The notes beneath the pieces were generated by a model that did not search any database, was not told where the DNA came from, and saw only the letters and a list, made by a program, of their open reading frames with translations. Below, piece after piece: positions 1 through 7,804 of a stretch of DNA of 64,000 nucleotides. Both the position numbers and the translations under genes were made by a program. The stretch covers positions 1-64,000 of the forward strand of contig CALHAG010000014.1 in assembly GCA_937934305.1 (NCBI GenBank), given 5' to 3'. The DNA is from Candidatus Caldarchaeum subterraneum. Lineage in GTDB: Archaea > Thermoproteota > Nitrososphaeria_A > Caldarchaeales > Caldarchaeaceae. The first letter of the stretch is position 1; each line of letters opens with the position of its first letter.

Positions 1-1349
1 AAGTGCATCATTCCTAGGAATAGTGATCTGCGGTGCCAGTCGCCTACGCTGTGGTAGTCGTGTTTGATTATTATGTTGTATAGCATGTGTTTGAGGTTTA
101 GTCCTGTTGGTTGTTTGTTTGTGTTGATGTATTTGCTGATATTTGCGAGGACTTTGAGCGCTATGTAGAATCTGTTTTTGCCTGCTTCTATTTCTTCTGT
201 TTTGTCTTGGAGGTATTTGATGAGGCCTTCGACGTCGACGAATTCTGTTATGGGGACGAGTTTGTCATGGTCTTTGAAGACGTAGGTTCCTGCGCCGCAT
301 GCGAAGTGTATGCTGAGCTCGTATTGTGCTCTTCTTGTTAGTGCTTCGATGAAGTTTGTGAGGGGTGTGCAGGCTGGTACGGGGAACCATGCGTCGCTTG
401 GGATTTCGCCGTTTGTCTGCTCCTCTATCCGGTGGATGCAGTCGGGTATTGTTATGCGGTATTTTTCACGCTCTTTCTTGGGCATTCTTCCTGTGAGGCT
501 GACGGGCTGGAAGTTGACTGCTCTTACGACGTCGATGTTTTGGAAGCCGAAGCGTATGATGTCGCCGAGCTCGTGGTCGTTGACTGATTTGATGACTGTC
601 GGGACCAGTACCACGCCTACTCCGAGTTTGCGTGCGTTTTCCAATGTCTTGGGGACTTCCCAGTGGTTTTTCGGGTTTGTGCGCGGTGTGACGCCGTCGA
701 AGCTCATGTAGAGGTTGCTTACGCCCGCTTCCTTGACTCGTTTGAAGAACTCGAAATCGTGTGCAAGCCTTATGCCGTTGGTGTTGAGCTGGATGTGGTC
801 AACGCCTTCTTCCTTGAGGATTCTGATTATTTCTGGCAGGTCATCTCTTAGGCAGGGTTCTCCGCCTGTAATCTGGACAGAGTTGCCGGGCACGGGTCGC
901 TCGGCTTTGAGCTGTTTGACCATTTCACGTATCTGGTCGAGTGATGGCTCGTAGATGTATCCTGCTTTTTCGGCGTAGAAGAAGCAGTACCAGCAGTGGA
1001 GGTCGCATCTGTTGGTGATGACGAGGTTGGAGAGGCCTGTGTGGCTTAGGTGGCTGCTGCAGAGGCCGCAGTTGGCTGGGCAGGCGCATCGCGGCATCTC
1101 GACGTTGGGGTTTCCTGTTCCTTTTCCGTCGTGCAGCCATCTTGCGAAGCGGTAGTACATCTCGGCGTCGCCGAAGTAGAGGTCGTCGAACTCGCCGTGC
1201 TTGGGACATGTCTTGTAGATCTTTATCTTGCCATCTTCTTCGACGACGTCTGCTTCGAGTATTCTGTTGCATTCGGGGCAGATGCTTCGTGTCTTGGTTA
1301 CGAGTTTGCGTTTTGTTTCGAGGTTGGTTGTTTCGAGGATTACCGCCAT
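1..1349 (-). CDS. tes: Tetraether lipid synthase-type radical SAM protein, 3' end outside window
   Basis: The frame opens at the ATG at 1349 and stays open for 449 codons to the window edge, so the C-terminus is missing. Cysteines lie at residues 24, 27 and 48 (CPEC...CPKHG), in a second cluster at 88-97 (CACPANCGLC), and in the radical SAM motif CDLHCWYC at 115-122, followed by a GGEP motif. This layout is that of the Tes/MJ0619 family, which joins phytanyl chains of archaeal lipids tail to tail to give macrocyclic archaeol and GDGT tetraethers, using SAM and several iron-sulfur clusters. It has no operon partner here. The call rests on motif order; a related MJ0619-like radical SAM protein with another substrate is the alternative. 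Confidence 0.78.
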   Translation of the reverse strand, partial: MAVILETTNLETKRKLVTKTRSICPECNRILEADVVEEDGKIKIYKTCPKHGEFDDLYFGDAEMYYRFARWLHDGKGTGNPNVEMPRCACPANCGLCSSHLSHTGLSNLVITNRCDLHCWYCFFYAEKAGYIYEPSLDQIREMVKQLKAERPVPGNSVQITGGEPCLRDDLPEIIRILKEEGVDHIQLNTNGIRLAHDFEFFKRVKEAGVSNLYMSFDGVTPRTNPKNHWEVPKTLENARKLGVGVVLVPTVIKSVNDHELGDIIRFGFQNIDVVRAVNFQPVSLTGRMPKKEREKYRITIPDCIHRIEEQTNGEIPSDAWFPVPACTPLTNFIEALTRRAQYELSIHFACGAGTYVFKDHDKLVPITEFVDVEGLIKYLQDKTEEIEAGKNRFYIALKVLANISKYINTNKQPTGLNLKHMLYNIIIKHDYHSVGDWHRRSLFLGMMH

Positions 1350-1436
1350 ACCGGGGGGTGGTTTTAGGCTGTGCTTTTAACCGTTTCCTCACGATACTTA
1401 GGGTGAAAGGGTAGAAAGAAGCCGTCGTTACCGGGT

Positions 1437-1757
1437 CTAAAGCTCCACGAGCTTGTCAGCTGATTGCAGGTACATTTCCGCTCTTTCGCCCCATGCCACG
1501 TGGAGCTGGAAAGGCTCGTCAAACCCCAGTTTCCTCAGATGGGCTATGACGTGGGCTGGATGGAGTTTGGTGATGATGAGGATGTCTATGTCGCTTGTGT
1601 ATATGTGGTCTCCGCGGGCCGCTGAGCCGAAAAGATACAGTCTTGCCTCGTTGTCCAACTGTTTCACGGCCTCCTTAATCTTCTGGAGATAGTGTGGAAG
1701 GTTTTGGAATATCTCCCGTCTTCTACGCGCCTCCCTCACCAATATGTTGTTGGACAA
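1437..1757 (-). CDS. MNT-type minimal nucleotidyltransferase
   Basis: A 106-residue protein with the nucleotidyltransferase signature GSAARGD at 44-50 followed by the metal-binding pair D56 and D58 (SDIDIL). Small MNT proteins of this size usually pair with a HEPN-domain protein, and such pairs act as toxin-antitoxin modules in which the MNT protein can AMPylate the HEPN toxin. No HEPN protein is adjacent; instead the upstream neighbour is a 43-residue basic protein whose end overlaps this start by 35 bases. The start is probably TTG at 1757, but TTG at 1742 and GTG at 1739 are also in frame. Confidence 0.75.
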   Translation of the reverse strand: MSNNILVREARRRREIFQNLPHYLQKIKEAVKQLDNEARLYLFGSAARGDHIYTSDIDILIITKLHPAHVIAHLRKLGFDEPFQLHVAWGERAEMYLQSADKLVEL

Positions 1758-1854
1758 ACTGCTTCACCACGGGGAAAAATTTGCCCTGCACAGTGTTTAT
1801 GTGTTTAGCCATGTATTTTTGTTTGCTGCTTGTTGTTTTACGGCTTTTGGGCAT
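1723..1854 (-). CDS. Small basic hypothetical protein (43 aa) upstream of the nucleotidyltransferase
   Basis: An ATG at 1854 opens 43 codons (starts MPKSRKTTSS, ends IGEGGA) overlapping the nucleotidyltransferase start. Support for it being real is a TATA-like ATATAT at 1875-1880, about 24 nt upstream, plus a GGTG just ahead of the ATG. The N-terminal half is rich in Lys, Ser and Thr. I do not recognise a family; it is too short to be a HEPN domain. It could be a leader peptide or a partner of the nucleotidyltransferase, or a chance ORF. Confidence 0.4.
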   Translation of the reverse strand: MPKSRKTTSSKQKYMAKHINTVQGKFFPVVKQFVQQHIGEGGA

Positions 1855-1874
1855 TGATACACCTTTTTGAAGAC

Positions 1875-1880
1875 ATATAT
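1875..1880. promoter_or_regulatory. Shared TATA box between divergent genes
   Basis: The self-complementary ATATAT is centred 24 nt from the ATG at 1854 (minus) and 26-27 nt from the GTG at 1904 (plus). Both distances match archaeal TATA to leaderless start spacing. Confidence 0.5.
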
Positions 1881-1903
1881 CATGGGATTGTGTGGTTGGG
1901 GTT

Positions 1904-3238
1904 GTGGACGTTCTTTTTCCTTTTGTCTCGCGGCTCATCGTGCTGCTTGGAGTGTTGGTTATTGTAGGGGTTATTCGTAGGTTGTTTAATGTTGGTGGTC
2001 TGCTGGTTTACTCTGCTCGGTTTGTCTACGTCGGGTTTGTTATGTACTTGTTGACTGCTGCGGTGTATTTTTTGGGTGCTGGTTTTGAAGTGTTCATCTA
2101 TCTCTCAAGCCTAATAGGTTCGGCTGTTATGGCTGTGGCTCTTGCTTTTGTGCTTCATGTTTTGTCTTTGGTGGGTGAGGTCCAGTTTCGCCTTGTAACG
2201 GTCGGTGTGTTGATTTTCTTTGCTATTCCTCTTGTTGCTGCTTTGGTGTTTTTCAGGTCAGGCGCTGTGGTTGACGTGTTTTTGGCGTATCATTTGATGG
2301 TGGCGGGTTTCTTGTTCTGGCTGCTTGGCTCATATGTCTATGGTGTTGTTGGACGTTTTGTGCTTAATTTGGGGATGTGGGGGGCGGTGCCTTTGTGGGC
2401 CGCAGGGTTCGTGTATGCTGGGGTCGGCGTCTTGTTTCTGTATGTTATGGGTAATGTTTTGTCTGGGTTGTTTAGCCAAGGGGTTTACGATACATATTTT
2501 GTGTTGGAGACTGTGATGAGCCTTGTTGCAACGGTTGCTGGGGTTTTTGGTGTTACACGAATATCTGTTCCAGTGAGAGGGGTTGAGAAGGGGACAGTTT
2601 TGACGGGTGTTGAGGGCATCGATAGAGAAATTGGTTTAAGATATCCGAGTGTTGTGGCGGTCGTTGGCCCGAGTGGGAGTGGAAGGTCGACGTTGTTGGC
2701 GCGTCTTGCTGCTCATCGTCTTTCTGCGGGAGATGGTGTTGTGATGTTCTCGCTCCATGACACGGTGGAGGAGATGCGCAGAAGAATGGCTGAGCTGGGA
2801 TGCGATGTTGAACGGTTAGAGCAGGAGGGGAAATTGGTTCTATTAACATCTATCCCGTCTACAGATAAAGTCCAACACTATGTTGCATCGGAGCCTAATG
2901 AAATCAACATAGCCTTCACACGTGTATTGTCCAAGTTGGCCAGCGACCGTAGGTGGTTCATTCTCGACTCTATTACGCCGGTGATGGAGAGCCACGGGGT
3001 TGAAGCGGGGTTGAAGCTGCTTAACCTTCTCGTGGCCAAGTCGAAGGCAGCTGGTGTGAGCCTTTGGGTTGCCTACAACAATTTAGCGTTTCCGCAGAAT
3101 GTCACAGCCATGGTCATGGATAGCGTGGACGGTGTCGTGGAGACGATGCTGAAGGAGGAAAACGGCCGGCTGAGCAGAATGGTTCGCGTGCTCACGATGA
3201 AGGATGTGAAAGTCTCCGGAAGCTGGTATAAGCTGTGA
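1904..3238 (+). CDS. Polytopic membrane protein fused to a KaiC/RecA-like ATPase domain
   Basis: About 444 residues. The first 215 form roughly seven or eight hydrophobic segments; the rest is a soluble P-loop domain of the KaiC/RecA type. The Walker A loop reads GPSGSGRST, so the invariant lysine is an arginine (about residue 261). The Walker B strand is RRWFILDS, followed by a typical KaiC-like stretch on helper-strand residues (GVSLWVAYN). The membrane half is T-rich in its coding strand and Val/Leu/Gly-rich in protein. GTG at 1904 is preferred to GTG at 1892 because of the TATA at 1875-1880. Membrane-anchored KaiC-like ATPases are common in archaea near surface-motility and signalling genes, but nothing here points to a partner. 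Function unknown. Confidence 0.72.
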   Translation: MDVLFPFVSRLIVLLGVLVIVGVIRRLFNVGGLLVYSARFVYVGFVMYLLTAAVYFLGAGFEVFIYLSSLIGSAVMAVALAFVLHVLSLVGEVQFRLVTVGVLIFFAIPLVAALVFFRSGAVVDVFLAYHLMVAGFLFWLLGSYVYGVVGRFVLNLGMWGAVPLWAAGFVYAGVGVLFLYVMGNVLSGLFSQGVYDTYFVLETVMSLVATVAGVFGVTRISVPVRGVEKGTVLTGVEGIDREIGLRYPSVVAVVGPSGSGRSTLLARLAAHRLSAGDGVVMFSLHDTVEEMRRRMAELGCDVERLEQEGKLVLLTSIPSTDKVQHYVASEPNEINIAFTRVLSKLASDRRWFILDSITPVMESHGVEAGLKLLNLLVAKSKAAGVSLWVAYNNLAFPQNVTAMVMDSVDGVVETMLKEENGRLSRMVRVLTMKDVKVSGSWYKL

Positions 3239-3286
3239 CAAAAACCGAAATATAGACATATTAACCAAGTGTAGGGGAGATGGGGC

Positions 3287-3814
3287 ATGAAGTCGAGGGA
3301 TTTGGCGGCTGCTATTGTTTTCGCAGGTCTCTATGCAGCGGGTGTAATAGCTCTGCCTGGAATCAGCTTCGAGATTATTCAGGTGAGAGTTTCTGACGCT
3401 CTTCTTCCATTAGCCATCGTTTTCGGGATGCCCGCCGTCGTCGGAATAACCGTGGGCACGTTCATCGCCAACCTATTCAGCCCCTTCGGGCCCGTGGACC
3501 TTCTCGGAGGCACGTTAACAAACCTTGTCGCGACATATGTTGGCTGGAAAATGGCCCGCAACTTTGTCTTCCGAGGTTCGTGGATGTTTGTCGCGGTTTT
3601 CCAAACTCTTCTGGTTACATTCATCGTGGGCTCTTATCTCTATGTTTTGATAGGGGTGCCTCCTACACCCGTGGCTGGCGTGGTCGTTCCAGGCATCGTT
3701 TTCTCATGGCTCGGCGTCTTGGGAGGCTCCGTTATCAGCATCCTCGTCATCGGCTATCCCTTGGCAAAGGCGGTTGCACGATATCTCGTGGCTGAGGCCC
3801 GGTATGTCAGATGA
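3287..3814 (+). CDS. QueT-family transporter, substrate-binding membrane component
   Basis: A 175-residue protein with about five or six membrane segments and the QueT-like signature QVRVSDALLPLA near residue 31, then GTFIANLFSPFGPVDLLGGTL. QueT proteins are S components of ECF-type vitamin transporters and are linked to uptake of queuosine/archaeosine precursors such as preQ0. No ECF ATPase or T component is nearby, so it would share a distant energising module. A GGAGAT motif lies 6-7 nt before the ATG. The 3' end overlaps the TrmB-family regulator by 11 bases, suggesting co-transcription. Confidence 0.72.
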   Translation: MKSRDLAAAIVFAGLYAAGVIALPGISFEIIQVRVSDALLPLAIVFGMPAVVGITVGTFIANLFSPFGPVDLLGGTLTNLVATYVGWKMARNFVFRGSWMFVAVFQTLLVTFIVGSYLYVLIGVPPTPVAGVVVPGIVFSWLGVLGGSVISILVIGYPLAKAVARYLVAEARYVR

Positions 3815-4595
3815 GCCAGGCTTCCAGATAAGCGAAAAAGTTAGACGCTCCCTACAGGACCTTGGACTGACGGACTACGAGGTCAGGGCCTACATAGCCT
3901 TGGTCGAACACGGCCCGTTGACGGCTAGCGAGATAAGCGACCTCAAGATGATACCCTATTCAAAAATCTACGAGGTTCTCGGCTCGCTGGAGGAGAAGGG
4001 ATTCATAGAGACCCAGTCAGGTAGGCCGGCCCGCTATGTTCCGAAGCCGCCTGACACAGCTGTGGAGAACCTCGTCAAAAACATCGAGAAAAACATGAGG
4101 CAGCTCTCGGAGACCGTTGTCCGCGAGCTTATGCCTGTTTATGAGAAACGTGGCGTGAGGGAGAAGCCTGACATCTGGATACTGCGAGGCAGCGAAAGCA
4201 TAGCCGAGAAAATACGTGAAGTGGTGCTGCGGTGTGAAAATGAGCTGCTTGTCGCAGCCCCCACACTCAACAAGGAAACAGCGGAGAATCTGCGCAAACT
4301 CATCCTCTCAGTCAGGGCCCGTGACGGAAAAGTGCAGGTCATGGCGTCGAACAACGTTAACCCGTCTCTTCTCAAGGTTTTGGCCGAGGTGGCTGAGGTG
4401 AGGGTTAGAGAGCAGATGTTCGGAGGCGGTATAATCTCCGACAACAGAGAAGTAGTCATCGTCTTCGCCGAAGACGAGGAATCGATGATAGCCATATGGT
4501 CCGACCACGTCGGCTTGGCGAAGTTTGCGAAAAACTATTTCGAGTATCTCTGGAGAGAAAGCACACCGTTCAAGCCACGTCAATCAAAAAACTAA
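3804..4595 (+). CDS. TrmB-family transcriptional regulator
   Basis: About 263 residues. An N-terminal winged helix-turn-helix (LGLTDYEVRAYIALVEHGPLTASEI, followed by YEVLGSLEEKGFI) is typical of TrmB regulators, followed by a coiled helix near residues 75-105 and a C-terminal PLD-like effector domain. TrmB proteins bind sugars or other small molecules and act as repressors or activators. The ATG at 3804 is chosen because it overlaps the queT stop; a longer form from 3774 would run further into queT. The location suggests it controls the adjacent transporter, which is inference. Confidence 0.85.
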   Translation: MSDEPGFQISEKVRRSLQDLGLTDYEVRAYIALVEHGPLTASEISDLKMIPYSKIYEVLGSLEEKGFIETQSGRPARYVPKPPDTAVENLVKNIEKNMRQLSETVVRELMPVYEKRGVREKPDIWILRGSESIAEKIREVVLRCENELLVAAPTLNKETAENLRKLILSVRARDGKVQVMASNNVNPSLLKVLAEVAEVRVREQMFGGGIISDNREVVIVFAEDEESMIAIWSDHVGLAKFAKNYFEYLWRESTPFKPRQSKN

Positions 4596-4825
4596 CGCTT
4601 CACCGCCTTGGCGAGAAACAGGAGGATGAAGATGAGTAGAAACGGTATCAGCAGTGTGAAGAGGCTGCGTGGGTCCGTGATGTCGAGAAATATGGGTATG
4701 GGGCCGATGAAGAAAACACCGATTCCCCTGAACTGAGCCGCGTCACCCACGGCGTAGACCAGTGCGAAGGGCAAAATGAAAGCCGCGGCGAAGAGCAGAA
4801 AAACCAAGTAAAGGAATGCTCTCAC
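4592..4825 (-). CDS. DUF131-type small membrane protein (second copy)
   Basis: A 77-residue protein with two or three hydrophobic segments and the motif GIGVFFIGPIPIFLD, which is the hallmark of the archaeal DUF131 (TIGR00304) family of unknown function. The start is taken as GTG at 4825, whose GTGA overlaps the stop of the preceding DUF131 gene; this coupling is more likely than the ATG at 4885, which would lie inside that gene. It ends 4 bases into the convergent TrmB gene. Confidence 0.7.
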   Translation of the reverse strand: MRAFLYLVFLLFAAAFILPFALVYAVGDAAQFRGIGVFFIGPIPIFLDITDPRSLFTLLIPFLLIFILLFLAKAVKR

Positions 4826-5046
4826 CTCAGCATCACCAGCAGAAGAAAGACAAGTATAGCCGCTGCCGCGACCAATGCTATCCAAGGTTTTCCACGGAGA
4901 AGGATGGGCAGAGGCCCTACCAGTATGAATGCAAACCCTTCGCTACGTGTTTTCTCACCCTGTGCAGCGGCTGCGGCGAGAACCATGAACACAAGCAACG
5001 CAAACACCATAAACAGGATGAGGAGCGTAGCCGCGTCCAACACCAT
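4822..5046 (-). CDS. DUF131-type small membrane protein (first copy)
   Basis: A 74-residue protein with an N-terminal membrane helix, the DUF131 core EGFAFILVGPLPILL and a C-terminal helix. The ATG at 5046 is preceded at 5 nt by GAGGTGA, which also covers the ligase stop codon, so the start is well supported. It is the second gene of a lig-DUF131-DUF131 run. The function of DUF131 is not known; a tandem pair suggests a heteromeric membrane complex. Confidence 0.78.
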   Translation of the reverse strand: MVLDAATLLILFMVFALLVFMVLAAAAAQGEKTRSEGFAFILVGPLPILLRGKPWIALVAAAAILVFLLLVMLR

Positions 5047-5056
5047 GTTGTTCACC

Positions 5057-6817
5057 TCACTCGGCCTCAACCTTCTTCAGCTGGCTCCGATACATCTCCA
5101 CGATTTCGCTGTCTGTTGTCGCGTCTTCAGGCTTCTTGTCGTCGCGGACCCTGCCAGTGAACCGTGGAAACCTAATCCCCAGCCCATAGCCCTGCTTGAC
5201 CACGTCCCAGGCACATGTGTGGACGGGGCTGAGCGTAACCTCGGCTCCGATTATCTCGAGGACGAGGCTCGGCTGAACCCAGACATCGGGCTCCATCAAC
5301 GCCTCTACCCGTGGATGCTTGGCGTCGAGCCGTAGCCTGTTAACCCTCTCCGTCAGAGTCTCGAGGTCCACGTCCTTGAACCCGGAGCCAACTTTACAAA
5401 CTGTCTGGAAAACATCTTTCTCGGGATTATAGACAGCCATCAACAGGGCGCCGAAGCGGCCCTTTCTCCTCCCACGTCCATGGAAGGCGCCGACCACGAC
5501 GAGGTCGACTGTGTCAATCATCTCGCTCCGATAATCACGCTTTAGCTTAATCCACTGCCATCCACGGGCCCCAGCCCTGTAAACACTCTCCTCGTCAACC
5601 GACTTTATCATCAACCCTTCGCAGCCAGCCTCAACGGCTTCGGCGAAAAACTTCTCAACCTCCATCGGTGTCTCAACCATCCTACCCGTGCTCAGCCTCA
5701 TACGCTCGCCTTCCACAACAATTTCCTCAAGCTTTTTCCTGCGGATAGGTAGAGGCTGCGTGGTGAGGTCTTCGCCGTCAACATAAAGGATGTCGAAGAA
5801 ATAGAGAGCCACGGGATATTCTTCGGCGGCCTTCTCTATCTCTTTCTTCCTCTTCCGATGCATGAGCTCCTGGAAGGGGAGTGTTTCACCGGTCTCGGGG
5901 TCAAGCGGGACAGCTTCGCACTCGAGAATAGCCTCTTTCGCCGAAACACCTTTCCTCACCATCTCGACGACATCTGGATACTGGCTGGTGATGTTCTCCT
6001 GCCGACGCGAGAAGATGACAACCGTTTCACCCGACTTGTGTATCTGCATCCTTTCACCATCATACTTATACTCAGCGAACCCGCGTCCACCAAGCTTCTC
6101 GAGAATCTCCTCAGCGCTGGCAAGCCTCTCCGCCAGCATACATCTAACAGGTATGCCGACCCTTACGCTGAATCTCCGAACACCCTCGGGCCCTTCACGG
6201 GCCGCGGTCAAGGCGACTAGCCCGATGTCGCTGCTCAGATTATATGCTCGTTCACAAACCTCCCGCTCGCACCCAAACGCCTTGGCCAGGGCGTCGAGAA
6301 TAGTCATGTCCGCGACACCCAGCCTCATGTTGCCCGTGACTATGCGTAGGATGTGCTTGGCCTCCACAGGCGATGCCTGCGCCAACAACCCAGCCAAGAT
6401 AGACATTTTAACATCCACCGCCCCGGGCCCCGTTGAACGCGCAATCTTCTCAAAAGCGGAGTAAACATCTTGAACCGTGAGCTCCTGTGTGAAAAGCGTT
6501 GTCTGAGGCTTTCTCCGCAGCAGAACCATGGCGGCGTTTCCCACGTCACCGTGTCTCGCATAGGCTTCATCAACCTCTTTCTCAGAGGCCCCCGTAACCT
6601 GCTTAACCACCCTCAGCGCAAGCTTCTCCGCGACACCCAGCTCCAGCCCACGGTAAGCGGGGTAAATCTCCCCCAAAGTCATGTAAACAACCTTGTCAAT
6701 GATGTCTGGCGGCGTCTTGGACAACAGCTCCGCCAAAATATCCGTCATCTCAAGCCTCTTCGTTGTAGCCTCCAGACGCTCATAAAAGTCGACGAGCTCG
6801 CGGAAAAGCATCCCCAT
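5057..6817 (-). CDS. lig: ATP-dependent DNA ligase
   Basis: About 586 residues, the normal size for archaeal replicative DNA ligases. The adenylation motif I is EYKYDGERMQIH with the nucleophile lysine near residue 251; later ligase motifs are seen as SRRQENITSQYPD, EAVPLDPETGE, EGLMIKS and WIKLKRDY. An N-terminal DNA-binding domain precedes the nucleotidyltransferase and OB-fold domains. It seals nicks in replication and repair. ATG at 6817 sits 24 nt from a TATA-like element at 6836-6846, suggesting a leaderless transcript; TTG at 6820 and ATG at 6811 are also in frame. Two DUF131 genes follow closely. Confidence 0.97.
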   Translation of the reverse strand: MGMLFRELVDFYERLEATTKRLEMTDILAELLSKTPPDIIDKVVYMTLGEIYPAYRGLELGVAEKLALRVVKQVTGASEKEVDEAYARHGDVGNAAMVLLRRKPQTTLFTQELTVQDVYSAFEKIARSTGPGAVDVKMSILAGLLAQASPVEAKHILRIVTGNMRLGVADMTILDALAKAFGCEREVCERAYNLSSDIGLVALTAAREGPEGVRRFSVRVGIPVRCMLAERLASAEEILEKLGGRGFAEYKYDGERMQIHKSGETVVIFSRRQENITSQYPDVVEMVRKGVSAKEAILECEAVPLDPETGETLPFQELMHRKRKKEIEKAAEEYPVALYFFDILYVDGEDLTTQPLPIRRKKLEEIVVEGERMRLSTGRMVETPMEVEKFFAEAVEAGCEGLMIKSVDEESVYRAGARGWQWIKLKRDYRSEMIDTVDLVVVGAFHGRGRRKGRFGALLMAVYNPEKDVFQTVCKVGSGFKDVDLETLTERVNRLRLDAKHPRVEALMEPDVWVQPSLVLEIIGAEVTLSPVHTCAWDVVKQGYGLGIRFPRFTGRVRDDKKPEDATTDSEIVEMYRSQLKKVEAE

Positions 6818-6835
6818 CAAGGCTTAGTCCAAACT

Positions 6836-6846
6836 GAATATAAATC
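6836..6846 (-). promoter_or_regulatory. TATA-like promoter element for lig
   Basis: On the minus strand the segment reads GATTTATATTC, centred 24 nt upstream of the ATG at 6817. Confidence 0.5.
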
Positions 6847-6877
6847 ATTGGCTGATGGAAATGTGTTTTTGCGCCGC

Positions 6878-6886
6878 ATTTAAATA
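6878..6886 (+). promoter_or_regulatory. TATA box for mptA-mptE
   Basis: ATTTAAATA, centred 29 nt before the TTG start of mptA. A GGAG at 6897 also precedes the start, so a very short leader is possible. Confidence 0.5.
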
Positions 6887-6910
6887 GCCCAAAAATGGAG
6901 AGGGCTTGAA

Positions 6911-7804
6911 TTGATTCTAAGCCGTGATGTTCAGTCGGAGTCGGCGACAACGCCTATTGAGCTTGATTGGGTTGCTGTTTCCGATGTCCTGTTCCCAGTT
7001 GATGAGGAGGTTTTAGAAGGCTTCCGCCTCGCGTCAACACCTGTCGTGGAGGCGGCGGTCAACCTACCTTATACACAGAGAGGAATACACGCCTCCCGCA
7101 GCTATGAAGCGGTGAAACAAGCCATCTCATCGCTACAATACACAAATGTTTACGGAATCACTTCACAGATTGTTAAAACGCTTCTCGAAAAACATGTATA
7201 CTCCACGCGGGCGCGGGCCGTTCTCAGGCTGAGCCTCTTCGAAGTTGAGAGAAGCCCCGTGACCAAGGCCGAGACTCTGGAGCATTTCGAGGCAGTGTTC
7301 AAGTCCTATGGCCACAGGGTTAACGGAGGCCATGTTTTGCGGAATTTTGTAGGCGTCAGAGGCACCGGTATAACGGCTTGTCCATGCGCCAAGGAAGTGA
7401 TACGGGAGATTTATCTTAACGGCGATGGCCGCGGAGACCCGATACCAACCCATATGCAGAGAAGCTATTGCGAAATCGTCGTGGAGAGCGATGGAAATGT
7501 TACGCTCACCCAGCTGCTAAACATTTTGAAGAATTCTTTCAGCAGCAGAACCGTCGAGCTTCTTAAACGCGTGGATGAAGCGGAGGTAGTTGTCTCTGCA
7601 ATCCAGAGGCCGAGGTTTGTTGAGGACGTGGCGAGAACCGCAGCGTATCTCGCCGCCAAACAGTTCCCAACACTTCCAGACAACCACCACGTATCCATCA
7701 GAGTCAAATCTCTCGAAAGCATCCATCGCCACAACATGGAGTCACGTCTGCGAACCACACTCGGCGAGATAAGACGCCAAGTTGAAAACAACCGAGTGGC
7801 TTAA
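6911..7804 (+). CDS. mptA: GTP cyclohydrolase MptA (GTP cyclohydrolase IV type)
   Basis: A 297-residue member of the FolE2/MptA family. Family signatures are TQRGIHASRSYEA, GVRGTGITACPCAKEV with the metal-binding cysteine region, and PTHMQRSYCEI. MptA converts GTP to 7,8-dihydroneopterin 2',3'-cyclic phosphate, the first step of archaeal tetrahydromethanopterin/folate-type pterin synthesis, with a metal cofactor. The start is a TTG close to a TATA box. It overlaps the downstream mptE by 23 bases, so the two pterin genes form an operon divergent from lig. Confidence 0.93.
   Translation: MILSRDVQSESATTPIELDWVAVSDVLFPVDEEVLEGFRLASTPVVEAAVNLPYTQRGIHASRSYEAVKQAISSLQYTNVYGITSQIVKTLLEKHVYSTRARAVLRLSLFEVERSPVTKAETLEHFEAVFKSYGHRVNGGHVLRNFVGVRGTGITACPCAKEVIREIYLNGDGRGDPIPTHMQRSYCEIVVESDGNVTLTQLLNILKNSFSSRTVELLKRVDEAEVVVSAIQRPRFVEDVARTAAYLAAKQFPTLPDNHHVSIRVKSLESIHRHNMESRLRTTLGEIRRQVENNRVA

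Noticed and set aside
925-1392. Arg-rich minus-strand ORF of 155 codons
   Set aside because: It is a shifted frame of the radical SAM gene, whose own frame carries all the cysteine motifs.
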